This document shows positions 1 through 7,953 of a stretch of DNA of 16,065 nt, one piece after another. The position numbers and the translations under genes were made by a program. The stretch covers positions 1-16,065 of the forward strand of contig WGFD01000124.1 in assembly GCA_015492395.1 (NCBI GenBank). Reading direction: 5' to 3'. The notes under the pieces are model-generated. The model was not told the DNA's origin, did no database searches, and saw only the letters and a list, made by a program, of their open reading frames with translations. The stretch is from Deltaproteobacteria bacterium (GTDB lineage Bacteria > Desulfobacterota > GWC2-55-46 > S146-70). Position 1 is the first letter of the stretch; each line of letters opens with the position of its first letter.

Positions 1-210
1 GATCAAGCCATCACCATTAAAATCCCCCCATGACAATCCGTGAGACTTTCCGAGAGGATATGACAGACCGGCCTCGGCGGTCTTGTCGGCAAAGCGGATT
101 TCCGTGGCATGCGCTTCAAAAGCAGGTAGCGGTAATATAAAGATGTAGATCGCCAGACACAGGGCATAACTTAATGGTAATGCATTATACAACAACCGGG
201 AGATATTCAT
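1..210 (-). CDS. Secreted FG-GAP/VCBS repeat protein, ASPIC/UnbV-like (3' part missing)
   Basis: Seventy codons from an ATG at 210-208 run without a stop to the left edge, so only the N-terminus is present. A GGAGG at 222-218, seven bases upstream, supports the start. Residues 1-35 form a signal peptide: a short basic start (MNISR), a hydrophobic core, and an AHA site followed by TEIRF. The mature start reads FADKTAEAGL, then HGLSWGDFNGDG. This is the usual opening of VCBS/FG-GAP beta-propeller proteins of the CRTAC1/ASPIC-UnbV type, where the DxNxDG loop binds calcium. The inferred role is an extracellular or periplasmic calcium-binding propeller; its ligand is unknown. It follows the glycosyltransferase gene after 88 bases and could be co-transcribed with it. 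Family assignment rests on one repeat start and is good but not certain. Confidence 0.72.
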   Translation of the reverse strand, partial: MNISRLLYNALPLSYALCLAIYIFILPLPAFEAHATEIRFADKTAEAGLSYPLGKSHGLSWGDFNGDGLI

Positions 211-217
211 CTTTGTT

Positions 218-222
218 CCTCC
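218..222 (-). promoter_or_regulatory. Shine-Dalgarno site for the FG-GAP protein
   Basis: GGAGG on the minus strand, seven bases before the ATG at 210. It fixes the start of the partial secreted protein, which is too short inside the window to stand out otherwise. Confidence 0.7.
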
Positions 223-298
223 GTTTTCATAGTCGTGAGGCACACCGCTTCGAAATACAGAAGCTCTACTATGTAGCTTGCCGCCGGAAGCCTCACCC

Positions 299-1447
299 TC
301 AAACCTGCACACTCCCCAGGAGATCTGTATAAAGCCTTTCTAGATCTTTGATATTCCTGTTTATATTAAAGATTGAGTCCACTCTGTCGAATGCCCTGCT
401 TCCCATCCTTTGGATCAACTCAGGTGAACCTATCAATGATTTCACCTTTTCCGCAAACATCTCTGCATCTCCAAACGGAACAAGGAAACCAGTCTCATCG
501 GGCACGACAGCCTCGTTCACACCTTCCACATCGAACGCGACGATAGGCTTTGACTTGGCCATGGCCTCCAGCACCGTGATGGAGAAGGCCTCTCCGCCGG
601 AAGAAAAGACGAATAAGTCCATAATATCCAGGAGTTCATAAACGTCGCTTCTCTGTCCCAGAAGGCGGACATATCCACTCAGACCACTCGTCTCAATCAG
701 TGATTCCACATGGGCACGTTGAGGACCATCCCCAACTATCAGAAGGATAAATCTGATGCCTTCGGCCTTCAGGAGCGATACGGCTTTTATCAGAAGAGGA
801 TACTGCTTTTCCGGAACCAGCCTCCCTACAGTCCCGAGCACAGGCATGCCGGGCTGGATACCAAGAGAGAGCCTCTTTTGGGCCTTATCGCAGGATATCC
901 CGGCTATGGACTGCACATCGACACCGTTATATATCAGCGTTATCTTCTCCGGAGGGACCCTTTCTCTGACCTGTAGACTGTTCTCCATCCCCTTGGAGAT
1001 GGCTATAAAGTGGTCGATGTACGGCGTCAGCAGGCGATTGAAAAAGACTACGCGACTCTTGCGCCTGACCGGCGAACCGATCGTAGTTCCGTGGTCGGTG
1101 TGTATCACCAGGGTATGCCGGGGCAATACCGAACAGAACTTTGCCAACGGATTCTGACCATGGATATTGACCACATCTATCCTGCGCCGCCGAATGATGG
1201 AGGCGAGCCGCCTTGCTTTCCACAGATCGAATCCATTCGCCATATCGATCTTTACGACCTCATACCCATCAGCAGCCATCTCATCCGAGACCGGACCGCT
1301 TTCAAACAGAATGCACACGATGATATCAAAACGTTTCCTGTCATGCCTGCGACATAGGGAAAGGACAAACTTCTCCGCGCCCCCTACGGTTCCAAGAGGC
1401 AATACATACAATATCTTGATCTTATCTCCCACGGGGCGGATCTTCAA
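299..1447 (-). CDS. GT4-family glycosyltransferase
   Basis: This is a GT-B fold, retaining glycosyltransferase of family GT4 that would transfer a sugar from an activated nucleotide donor onto a glycan or lipid-linked acceptor at the cytoplasmic face. The N-terminal domain opens with a glycine-rich turn and GGAEKF (residues 22-27). The C-terminal donor domain has GRLVPEK (208-214, Arg209 and Lys214 as phosphate contacts), VGDGP (238-242) and the E-x7-E motif with Glu286 and Glu294 (GEAFSITVLEAMA). Length (382 aa) is normal. The TTG start overlaps the TGA of the deacetylase gene (TTGA), which suggests translational coupling. A GTG at 1432 is an equally possible start, and neither has a clear ribosome site. 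Donor and acceptor cannot be told from sequence. Pairing with a deacetylase suggests work on an N-acetylated sugar, which is inference. Confidence 0.92.
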   Translation of the reverse strand: MKIRPVGDKIKILYVLPLGTVGGAEKFVLSLCRRHDRKRFDIIVCILFESGPVSDEMAADGYEVVKIDMANGFDLWKARRLASIIRRRRIDVVNIHGQNPLAKFCSVLPRHTLVIHTDHGTTIGSPVRRKSRVVFFNRLLTPYIDHFIAISKGMENSLQVRERVPPEKITLIYNGVDVQSIAGISCDKAQKRLSLGIQPGMPVLGTVGRLVPEKQYPLLIKAVSLLKAEGIRFILLIVGDGPQRAHVESLIETSGLSGYVRLLGQRSDVYELLDIMDLFVFSSGGEAFSITVLEAMAKSKPIVAFDVEGVNEAVVPDETGFLVPFGDAEMFAEKVKSLIGSPELIQRMGSRAFDRVDSIFNINRNIKDLERLYTDLLGSVQV

Positions 1448-2445
1448 AAGAAGAGGTAAGGGCTCGGCGCCACACCCCTTCTTTTCAGTATTAATGGATC
1501 CTCAATAGGATATTGCTCGGCTCCGGCATTGGTAGTGCAGGCGTATTCAAATCCTTCTTTCAGCAAGACAGCACTGATATCCTCCGTAAAGTCTTCAGAC
1601 TTTCCATGTGGATACGCAAAAGTCGTGACAGGCTTTTGAATCCGGTCCTCTATGATCCTCTTCGATTGAGTAATCTCTCTCCGCGCTTCGGAATAAGATA
1701 TGGAGCTCAACACAGGATGCGACATGGTGTGGCTGCCGAATGAAATCCCCTCCCTGGACATCTCCTTCACCTCATCCCACGACAGCATGGGCCTGTCACC
1801 GTCCCCGGGCCATGTCATTACTTTACACATATCTCCCATGGCATCTAGTATATCTTCCCGCGTCCTTGCCGCAAGCGGCTTCAGGTCCGCCGCAAGGTCA
1901 CGCAATATGGTAGCGGCATCGAACTGCGGTTTGGATCTATGGAAGAGAGCTATCCTCTCTCCAATAACATCCGGCAGCCCGCCCCTCACAATATCCTTTC
2001 TTCCAGGAACCTTGGCGCCGTTATATAGTATCCATGACAACCTATCGTACCAAAGCAGCCGGCCTGTGCCTATGTAGTCCGTCGCCAGGAAGACCGTGGC
2101 CGGGACCCCGTACTTTTTTAGTACAGGAAAGGCGTATGTGTAGTTGTCCCTGTAACCGTCGTCGAAGGTAAGGATCACCAGATCCTTGCCATCTCCTCCC
2201 CTCTCCATCATCTTGAGGTCTTTCAGGTCTACAATCTCGTAGTGTCTCGATAAGAAACGGACTTGCCTCTCAAAGACATCAGGGGGAACAACGGTCTCAA
2301 AGAATGGCCGGGCCTCATAGTCTACCCTGTGGTACATCAAGATAAATATCCTGCACTTGCCGGAAATCCTACGCCAATATATCTTCACGAATGGGAGCCC
2401 ACCATAAAAAAGGAGCGGGCGCAGATTATTCTTCATCCCTCCCAT
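1444..2445 (-). CDS. Polysaccharide deacetylase (NodB homology domain)
   Basis: This is a carbohydrate esterase family 4 type enzyme that removes N- or O-acetyl groups from a glycan using a metal ion. Motif 1 is TFDDGY (residues 93-98, catalytic base Asp95 and metal ligand Asp96). Motif 2 is HTMSHPVL, giving metal ligands His239 and His243. Motif 3 is FAYPHG (276-281). An insert at about 125-215 separates motif 1 from motif 2, and an MYHRV motif (38-42) precedes the domain, as in many deacetylases of exopolysaccharide loci. No signal peptide or membrane span is seen, so it probably acts in the cytoplasm or on a membrane-linked intermediate. It starts 8 bases after the sulfatase-fold gene and overlaps the following GT4 gene by 4 bases. 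The ATG at 2445 lacks a clear ribosome site; an ATG at 2436 is the alternative. Confidence 0.9.
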   Translation of the reverse strand: MGGMKNNLRPLLFYGGLPFVKIYWRRISGKCRIFILMYHRVDYEARPFFETVVPPDVFERQVRFLSRHYEIVDLKDLKMMERGGDGKDLVILTFDDGYRDNYTYAFPVLKKYGVPATVFLATDYIGTGRLLWYDRLSWILYNGAKVPGRKDIVRGGLPDVIGERIALFHRSKPQFDAATILRDLAADLKPLAARTREDILDAMGDMCKVMTWPGDGDRPMLSWDEVKEMSREGISFGSHTMSHPVLSSISYSEARREITQSKRIIEDRIQKPVTTFAYPHGKSEDFTEDISAVLLKEGFEYACTTNAGAEQYPIEDPLILKRRGVAPSPYLFF

Positions 2446-2453
2446 ACACGAAA

Positions 2454-3941
2454 CTACATGTAGCCCAGTGATTTCAACTGCTCAATGGCATACTCATCCA
2501 TCTCGTTTCCATGTGATTCACCCTCGATCTTCTCCCTATTTGCATTATAGAATTCATCCATCCTCTTGTAGTACTTAGCGGCCTTTTCAATCAGGACGGA
2601 AAAGTTGTCATCGCCGGGGTAAAGATTGTTTGATTCCAATGGATCCTTTGCCAGATCGTAACACTCATGATCGCCCCTCGATGAATATATGAACTTGCGA
2701 TCCCTCGTACGCACACTCAGGAGACGGCGGTCATATTCGCCTAGCCTCTCCCTGTGGTGTATCCGGTCCGGTCCGTAGACCTTTACAAGCTCCGTAACGG
2801 CGAGGTCCTCTTCACGCCTCGGAGGCGCACTCTCCAACATGTCGTTACCCATGATCTGATCCCATATATTGCGCTCTTTTATGCCTAACATGGACAGTAT
2901 CGTCGGAAAGATATCTACATTCTGGACGACCTTCGGTATCCTCCCCCTGACTCCGGTCGTATCAGGATACTTTATGAGCAGTGGAATCTTGATAAGGGTG
3001 TCATACAGGCAGAAGTAGTGAAACATCAACCCGTGATCGCCGATATTGTCTCCATGATCGGACAGTACTATCAACAAGGTATCGTCGTAGATTCCATGCT
3101 TCCGCAGTAATCCGGCTATCCTTCTTATAAGGCGATCCACATAATAGATGGAGTTGTCATATGCCGACATGAGGATCCTGAAGTCATCGTCGGTCATACT
3201 GCACCTCTTCAGGAGGTACCTCAGATGATCATGGTTCACCAGAAGTTTCCTGATATTGTCTCTGACCGACAGGAACTTGAGTGAATGGTGCAACGGGGCG
3301 CGATAGGGAGAATGTGTTTCCAGAAGATGAAAGTACGCAAAGAAAGGCTTCTCCTCTTTTCTATGAAGTATCTTTGAAAAGCGGTTGACGAACTCGCCAC
3401 CTCCCCTATCCATCAAGATATCATAAATCCTTGACATGATACTATAGATGTAACCCTTAACGGTATCGGACTCATCGGACTTTCCCTCCGGCGAACCCGT
3501 GCACCCTGGGGGACGAAGACGGTCGATAGATCTCTTAGATATAGCGCTCCCGATCCTTTTCATGAAATCATCCACTGCATGCCCGGAGTGGAAATTGTCG
3601 AAACCGTAATCGAGGCCTGAAAAACCGGATACATAGAAGTTCCTGACAAAGGCGTGGCAATCGTAGCCGTTCTCCTGCAACACCTTCGGCAGTACCGCGA
3701 GGGATTGATCGAGCTTATCTCCGTCGGCAACAAGGCCATGGCCGGACGTATACATACCCGTAAACAGGGACGCTATGGACGGCATGGTCCAGTAGCTGGA
3801 AGAAACGGCATTCTCATAAACGGCCAGGTCCCCCTCCATAGAGGAGAGAAAGGGCGTGGTGTTCCTTCCATAACCATAAATCGGGAGGTTCTGCGCCCTT
3901 ACGGCGTCGAGGGTTATTATGACGATATTCGGCTTCAGCAA
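2454..3941 (-). CDS. Sulfatase-fold hydrolase/transferase with Thr at the nucleophile site
   Basis: This is an alkaline-phosphatase-superfamily protein of the sulfatase branch. PNIVIITLDAVR (4-15) carries metal ligand Asp12. LLETHSPY (206-213) carries His210. LSDHGDNIGDHG (293-304) carries Asp295, His296 and His303. The C-terminal YDLAKDPLESNNL (428-440) is typical of sulfatases. The active-site segment is WTMPSIASLFTG (51-62): Thr52 stands where true sulfatases have the Cys or Ser that becomes formylglycine, and the CxPxR arginine is Ile55. It is therefore more likely a phosphodiester or phosphoglycan hydrolase/transferase, or uses Thr as nucleophile. No signal peptide is seen. The TTG start at 3941 puts the first strand at residue 4; an in-frame stop lies only seven codons upstream. 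Many databases would label it 'sulfatase'; sulfate-ester cleavage is doubtful. Confidence 0.85.
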   Translation of the reverse strand: MLKPNIVIITLDAVRAQNLPIYGYGRNTTPFLSSMEGDLAVYENAVSSSYWTMPSIASLFTGMYTSGHGLVADGDKLDQSLAVLPKVLQENGYDCHAFVRNFYVSGFSGLDYGFDNFHSGHAVDDFMKRIGSAISKRSIDRLRPPGCTGSPEGKSDESDTVKGYIYSIMSRIYDILMDRGGGEFVNRFSKILHRKEEKPFFAYFHLLETHSPYRAPLHHSLKFLSVRDNIRKLLVNHDHLRYLLKRCSMTDDDFRILMSAYDNSIYYVDRLIRRIAGLLRKHGIYDDTLLIVLSDHGDNIGDHGLMFHYFCLYDTLIKIPLLIKYPDTTGVRGRIPKVVQNVDIFPTILSMLGIKERNIWDQIMGNDMLESAPPRREEDLAVTELVKVYGPDRIHHRERLGEYDRRLLSVRTRDRKFIYSSRGDHECYDLAKDPLESNNLYPGDDNFSVLIEKAAKYYKRMDEFYNANREKIEGESHGNEMDEYAIEQLKSLGYM

Positions 3942-3967
3942 AGACTCTCTGTCGGACGGTTATAAAT

Positions 3968-3996
3968 AAAAAATTATCTCTGGTGCACAGTAGAGA
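3968..3996 (-). terminator. Weak hairpin followed by a T-run (possible intrinsic terminator)
   Basis: On the minus strand a 5-base stem (TCTCT/AGAGA, at 3996-3992 and 3981-3977) with a 10-base loop is followed by TAATTTTTTATTT. It lies in the 73-base gap between the GNAT gene and the sulfatase-fold gene. The stem is short, so termination would be weak at best. The stretch may simply be AT-rich spacer or part of a promoter for the downstream three genes. Confidence 0.22.
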
Positions 3997-4014
3997 GTAG
4001 AGGAGATTCTTCAG

Positions 4015-5100
4015 TCACCGGGTCTGCAAAACTTTTCCCATATCTCTATGTATAAGGCGATAATCGCTGTCACCTAACATATAAAACCAGTTCTTCTCAT
4101 CTTTCAGAAGTGCCAGCGGCATGTCTTTATCCTTATTAGGCACCACTATCAAGTAATGTGGGATAGGCCTCTTGATAAATCCCTTCTTCCTTAGAACAGG
4201 ATATAAGCAGTGGTTATACGGTATCCAGCATATGATGCTCTCAGCGCCTTGATTGATGAGGTATCTGACAGCGGCCGACACAAGTTTTTCCATAATCCCG
4301 GGAGTATTTGGAATACAGACAATATCATCTATGATGCCGTATGCTATACCCTTATCTTTTTCAATACGAAAAACGATAAAACCTTTCAGCATCTCCTTCT
4401 TTCCGGTCGCATATACCCTGTACTTCACGGCAGGGCACTTGAAGTAACGCCAGTTGAGATACTTTGAATCCTTCGCCACCATTACCCTTGCCAATTTCGC
4501 CTTCTCCCAGAGGTCATCGAAATTCCCGTCGAAATTAGATATCTCATAGACATCCGCATCTCCGCTTGACAACCTCTCCTCCCTCCACTTGAGATACCTT
4601 CTTATATTTCTTCCAAGAACCGGCATGCCGGGGATCTTTACTTTTCTGTCAAGGTACTGCGTAGGATCTATGACCTTCACAACCCTGCCTATAGGAGCGA
4701 CCAGACTAAACCCAAGCGTTTTTATCGATATATCTTTCGTAGCCTCTATAGAGAATCCGAGACCAAAGGCCAGATTACGGCATTCTCCCTCCCTTTTAAC
4801 CATCCTTCCCAGGTGAAAGAAAGTTCCTCCCTTCCGGTAATTCTCAAGGATATCACTATCAACCTGGTGGGCCGCCATCACATCATCGGAATCAACCCTG
4901 AACCTAAGAGGAACGAATCCTATCCTTCCGACTATCCTTTCACCATCAAGCGCAAGCGCAATACAAGGAGGGCCGGAAGGGTTCTCAAAATATTTCCATT
5001 TCCAGAATGCCGGATCGATAAAAGATCCGCTCACCTCTTGATAAAACCGCGCCAGTCCTTCCTCGTCCCCTTCAACGCACAACCTGTAAGTCAATGCCAT
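4015..5100 (-). CDS. Tandem GNAT-fold acyltransferase
   Basis: This 361-residue protein has two GNAT-like halves. The first (about 1-145) has a helix carrying FWKWKYFENP (32-41), a central ERIVGRIGFVP strand, a V-x-D...YRKGG stretch at the usual acyl-CoA loop (80-92) and a closing KTLGF (127-131). The second (about 185-345) repeats the pattern with YLNWRYFKCP (214-223), strands at 239-262, a helix at 267-283 and RKKGF (304-308). Such double-GNAT proteins occur in polysaccharide and cell-wall loci (compare FemABX). The reaction would be N- or O-acylation of an amino sugar or amino acid. It follows the two ketosynthases by 69 bases, so acyl-ACP is a plausible donor, but that is inference. The ATG at 5100 has no Shine-Dalgarno site. 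The frame stays open 13 codons upstream without another ATG, GTG or TTG. Confidence 0.8.
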   Translation of the reverse strand: MALTYRLCVEGDEEGLARFYQEVSGSFIDPAFWKWKYFENPSGPPCIALALDGERIVGRIGFVPLRFRVDSDDVMAAHQVDSDILENYRKGGTFFHLGRMVKREGECRNLAFGLGFSIEATKDISIKTLGFSLVAPIGRVVKVIDPTQYLDRKVKIPGMPVLGRNIRRYLKWREERLSSGDADVYEISNFDGNFDDLWEKAKLARVMVAKDSKYLNWRYFKCPAVKYRVYATGKKEMLKGFIVFRIEKDKGIAYGIIDDIVCIPNTPGIMEKLVSAAVRYLINQGAESIICWIPYNHCLYPVLRKKGFIKRPIPHYLIVVPNKDKDMPLALLKDEKNWFYMLGDSDYRLIHRDMGKVLQTR

Positions 5101-5169
5101 GGGATATTCACACCAATCAAGTATTTTCTTAGATACGGACTATGTCGGCAATGATTAACAAGGACATCC

Positions 5170-6408
5170 TTATTGGCGCCTATATCTTGTGAGAATAATT
5201 GAAGCATTAGCCCCTCCGAAACCGAAAGAATTAGTCATAACCGTATTTACAGCGCTTCTTCTCCCTTTATTCGGGACGTAATCCAGGTCACACTCGGGAT
5301 CCGGAGCTTCATAGTTTATTGTAGGCGGAAGGAATTGATTTTCTATGGCCAAAATAGAGGCAATCGACTCTACAGTACCGGCGGCGCCAAGGAGATGTCC
5401 TATCATTGATTTGGTGGAACTTACCGGTATAGAGTATGCCATACTCCCAAAGACATTCTTGATTGCTTCGGTTTCTCCCTTATCGTTTATCGGGGTGGCA
5501 GTGCCATGAGCATTAATATAATCAACTTCTTCATTTGAAATATTACCGCTTTCTAAAGCGCCCTTCATAGCCTCGGCTTGCCCACGTGCATTAGGGAAGG
5601 TCAGGTGATAGGCATCTGAGTTGGACCAATATCCAACGACTTCACAATAGATATTTGAATCCCGTTCCATGGCATGTTCCAGGCTTTCCAGTATGACCAC
5701 CCCGGCACCTTCACCCAATACCGGGCCATCCCTATCCTTACTGAAGGGACGGACGGCCTGCTCTGGAATGTCATTCCTGGTCGATAATGCCCTCAACTTG
5801 CACCACCCACACAGCATGGCGGGGGTAATAGGCGCTTCAGACGCCCCGGCAACTATTACGTCTGCATACCCATGTTTGATCAAGCGATATCCTTCTCCTA
5901 CGGAAACAGCTCCGGATGAACAGGTATTGGTAATAGAGTAGTTAAGTCCCGTAATGCCGTATTCGATCGCAATGTTTGTAGCAGGCGCAACACCCATTGC
6001 CTTGGGAAGAGTCATAGGATCGATAGCTCTCGGCCCCTTCGAGAAGAATTTCCTATACTGTTCCTCACGGGTATTTATTCCACCTTCGCTTGAACCCCAA
6101 ATAACACCGATACGATTCTTGTTACTATCATTTAATGCAAATTTGCTGTCCTCGAAGGCCTCTTTAGTCGCAACCATCGCAAGTTGACTGAAACGATCCA
6201 TCACATATACCTTTTGGAGACTCAGATACTTTGAAGGATCAAACCCTTTTATCTGGGCGGCGATCTTTGTGCGGTATGGACTTGTATCGAATCCTTCTAT
6301 GAGCCTTACACCCGACACCCCCCTTTCCAGCGAATTCCAGAAGGCATCCTTCCCAATTCCTATGGGACTCACGACTCCTATACCTGTTATAACAACTCTG
6401 CGGTCCAA
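5170..6408 (-). CDS. fabF: Beta-ketoacyl-ACP synthase (FabF type), second of tandem pair
   Basis: This is a thiolase-fold condensing enzyme that joins malonyl-ACP to an acyl thioester by decarboxylative Claisen condensation. The residues are complete: Cys163 (NTCSSG), His301 (NAHGTATP), Lys333 and His338 (STKSMIGH), with a C-terminal NSFGFGGANAS loop. Length (412 aa) matches FabF. The start is TTG at 6408, with GGAG at 6420-6417 eight bases upstream; the ATG nearby is in another frame. It lies 18 bases after a paralogue with clearly similar sequence throughout. The active-site neighbourhood (TCSSGAVSVGEG) differs from the FabF-standard TACA type of its partner, so chain-length or primer choice may differ. 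Because Cys is kept it is not a chain-length factor. The symbol reflects family, not proven housekeeping role; a NodE-like or PKS-like specialised role is as likely. Confidence 0.92.
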   Translation of the reverse strand: MDRRVVITGIGVVSPIGIGKDAFWNSLERGVSGVRLIEGFDTSPYRTKIAAQIKGFDPSKYLSLQKVYVMDRFSQLAMVATKEAFEDSKFALNDSNKNRIGVIWGSSEGGINTREEQYRKFFSKGPRAIDPMTLPKAMGVAPATNIAIEYGITGLNYSITNTCSSGAVSVGEGYRLIKHGYADVIVAGASEAPITPAMLCGWCKLRALSTRNDIPEQAVRPFSKDRDGPVLGEGAGVVILESLEHAMERDSNIYCEVVGYWSNSDAYHLTFPNARGQAEAMKGALESGNISNEEVDYINAHGTATPINDKGETEAIKNVFGSMAYSIPVSSTKSMIGHLLGAAGTVESIASILAIENQFLPPTINYEAPDPECDLDYVPNKGRRSAVNTVMTNSFGFGGANASIILTRYRRQ

Positions 6409-6416
6409 GGCACATT

Positions 6417-6420
6417 CTCC
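6417..6420 (-). promoter_or_regulatory. Shine-Dalgarno site fixing a TTG start
   Basis: GGAG (within AGAGGAG) on the minus strand lies eight bases before the TTG at 6408-6406. It supports TTG as the start of the second ketosynthase, since MDRRVVITG is the usual family N-terminus and no in-frame ATG is near. Confidence 0.6.
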
Positions 6421-6426
6421 TCTATC

Positions 6427-7674
6427 TCAATCTTTCCATTTCTTAACTAGTAATACTGCATTGGTCCCGCCAAATCCGAAAGAACTCGACATGGCGATGC
6501 TCAACTCGGCCCTTCTGCCGACATTCGGCACATAATCAAGATCACACTCCGGATCGGGAATTTCATAATTTATTGTCGGTGGGATAAAACCATTCCTCAT
6601 GGCAAGTATAGATGCAATCAACTCAATAGCTCCAGAGGCCCCGAGGGAGTGACCTATCATGGATTTAGTCGAACTTATCGGAATAGAATAAGCTCGTTTA
6701 CCAAAGACAGTCTTTATTGTCTCCGTCTCCACCTTGTCATTCGCCGTGGTTGCAGTGCCGTGGGCATTGATGTAGTCAATATCATCCGGATTAACCCCCG
6801 CATCTGCCAATGTAAGCTCTATCGCCCTTATCTCCTGCTCTTTATTCGGATAGGTAAGGTGGAAAGCGTCACTGGTAGAACCATAACCGATGATCTCTCC
6901 GTAGATTCCGGCTGATCTGGCGACGGCACTATCCAGGCTCTCGAGAATCAGCATTCCCGACCCTTCAGCCATGACCAACCCGTCTCTATCCTTGCTGAAA
7001 GGCTTGCATGCCCTTTCAGGTTCTCCATTATTTGTAGACATCGCCCTGAGCTTATTCCATGCGGAGAAGCATACTGGGGAGATAGGCGCGTCCGACCCCC
7101 CGGCGACCATAATCTCGCCATACCCATTCTTGATCCTTTGATAGGCCTCGCCTATGGCGTTTGTAGCGGATGCGCACGCCGTAGATATGCCGAAACTTGT
7201 TCCTGTGAAACCAAAGTGCATACATATATTGCTTGCCCCCGCATTAAACATGACAAGAGGCACAGTCAAAGGGTTAACATAACGGTGTCCTCTGACAAAA
7301 AGATCTTTAGCGGCGATCTCATGAGATATGATGCCTGCGACAGCGGACCCAAGTATCACGCCGACCTTTTCCTTAATGCCATCGTCAATCTTCAAATTAC
7401 TGTCTTGAAGGGCCAAGGACGTAGCGGCGATCGCCAACTGAGTAAAGCGGTCCATCCTTTTGATCTCTTTCGGCTCCAAATACTTTTCAGGGTCGAAGTC
7501 TTCTATCTGACCAGCGATCTTAGTTCTGGATGCCGAGGTGTCGATACTTGTTACCAACCTTACTCCGGATACTCCATTCGCGACGGAATCCCAGAAGGTC
7601 TCCATATCCGAACCAACAGGAGTAATTAAGCCCATCCCAGTCACGACAACTCTTCTTCTATTCTTTTCAGACAT
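6427..7674 (-). CDS. fabF: Beta-ketoacyl-ACP synthase II (FabF type), first of tandem pair
   Basis: This is a condensing enzyme for acyl-chain elongation on ACP. Numbering from the ATG at 7674 (MSEKNRRRVVVTG), the catalytic residues are Cys167 (STACASATNAIGEA), His305 (NAHGTATT), Lys337 and His342 (STKSMIGH), with SSFGFGGTNA near the C-terminus. Length is 415 aa, normal for FabF. The ATG shares its A with the TGA of the upstream ACP gene (TGATG), a classic coupling overlap. A TTG at 7695 would add seven residues and cut into the ACP gene, so it was not used. The neighbouring ACP is its natural substrate carrier. It resembles FabF more closely than its downstream copy does. It could act as a homodimer or form a heterodimer with the paralogue. 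Confidence 0.94.
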   Translation of the reverse strand: MSEKNRRRVVVTGMGLITPVGSDMETFWDSVANGVSGVRLVTSIDTSASRTKIAGQIEDFDPEKYLEPKEIKRMDRFTQLAIAATSLALQDSNLKIDDGIKEKVGVILGSAVAGIISHEIAAKDLFVRGHRYVNPLTVPLVMFNAGASNICMHFGFTGTSFGISTACASATNAIGEAYQRIKNGYGEIMVAGGSDAPISPVCFSAWNKLRAMSTNNGEPERACKPFSKDRDGLVMAEGSGMLILESLDSAVARSAGIYGEIIGYGSTSDAFHLTYPNKEQEIRAIELTLADAGVNPDDIDYINAHGTATTANDKVETETIKTVFGKRAYSIPISSTKSMIGHSLGASGAIELIASILAMRNGFIPPTINYEIPDPECDLDYVPNVGRRAELSIAMSSSFGFGGTNAVLLVKKWKD

Positions 7675-7928
7675 CACGGTTGGCGATCCATACAACTTCT
7701 GACAACATCAACAGCCGCACCGAAGGAGCTTATCTTGATGGCCTCCTCATCCGGGATATCTATGTCAAATTCCTGTTCCAGGGCCGATAGGATGCCGAGG
7801 GCGGATAGAGAATCCCCCCCCAAGTCCGCTATAGTGGTTTCTCTAGCAATCTCCCTGTCTTTTACCTGCAAAACATTCTCTATAACCCCTCTCACTTTCT
7901 GTTCGATCTCATCAAGTCTCTCTTCCAT
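7674..7928 (-). CDS. Acyl carrier protein
   Basis: This is a small acidic four-helix carrier (84 aa) that holds the growing acyl chain on a 4'-phosphopantetheine arm. The attachment serine is Ser40 in DLGGDSLSALG (35-45), followed by the helix-II recognition segment ILSALEQEFDIDIPDEEA. GGAGG at 7937-7933, four bases before the ATG, supports the start. It sits 25 bases after the 3-oxoacyl reductase and overlaps the first ketosynthase by one base. The housekeeping ACP motif is usually DSLD-VE; here it is DSLSALGI, which points to a dedicated, NodF-like or PKS-like carrier. Activation would need a phosphopantetheinyl transferase encoded elsewhere. Confidence 0.94.
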   Translation of the reverse strand: MEERLDEIEQKVRGVIENVLQVKDREIARETTIADLGGDSLSALGILSALEQEFDIDIPDEEAIKISSFGAAVDVVRSCMDRQP

Positions 7929-7953
7929 TTTTCCTCCATTTCCATATGTTATC

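Noticed and set aside
261..279. Bulged inverted repeat (AAGCTC...GTAGCTT) after the left GT4 as a terminator
   Set aside because: The stem is interrupted and no T-run follows on the minus strand.
5160..5171. Short palindrome AAGGACATCCTT after the second ketosynthase
   Set aside because: The arms are only five bases with a two-base loop and no T-run, so it is neither a believable terminator nor a clear operator.
5170..6408. Second ketosynthase as a chain-length factor (KS-beta)
   Set aside because: CLFs usually replace the active-site Cys, commonly by Gln. Here Cys163, His301, Lys333 and His338 are all present.
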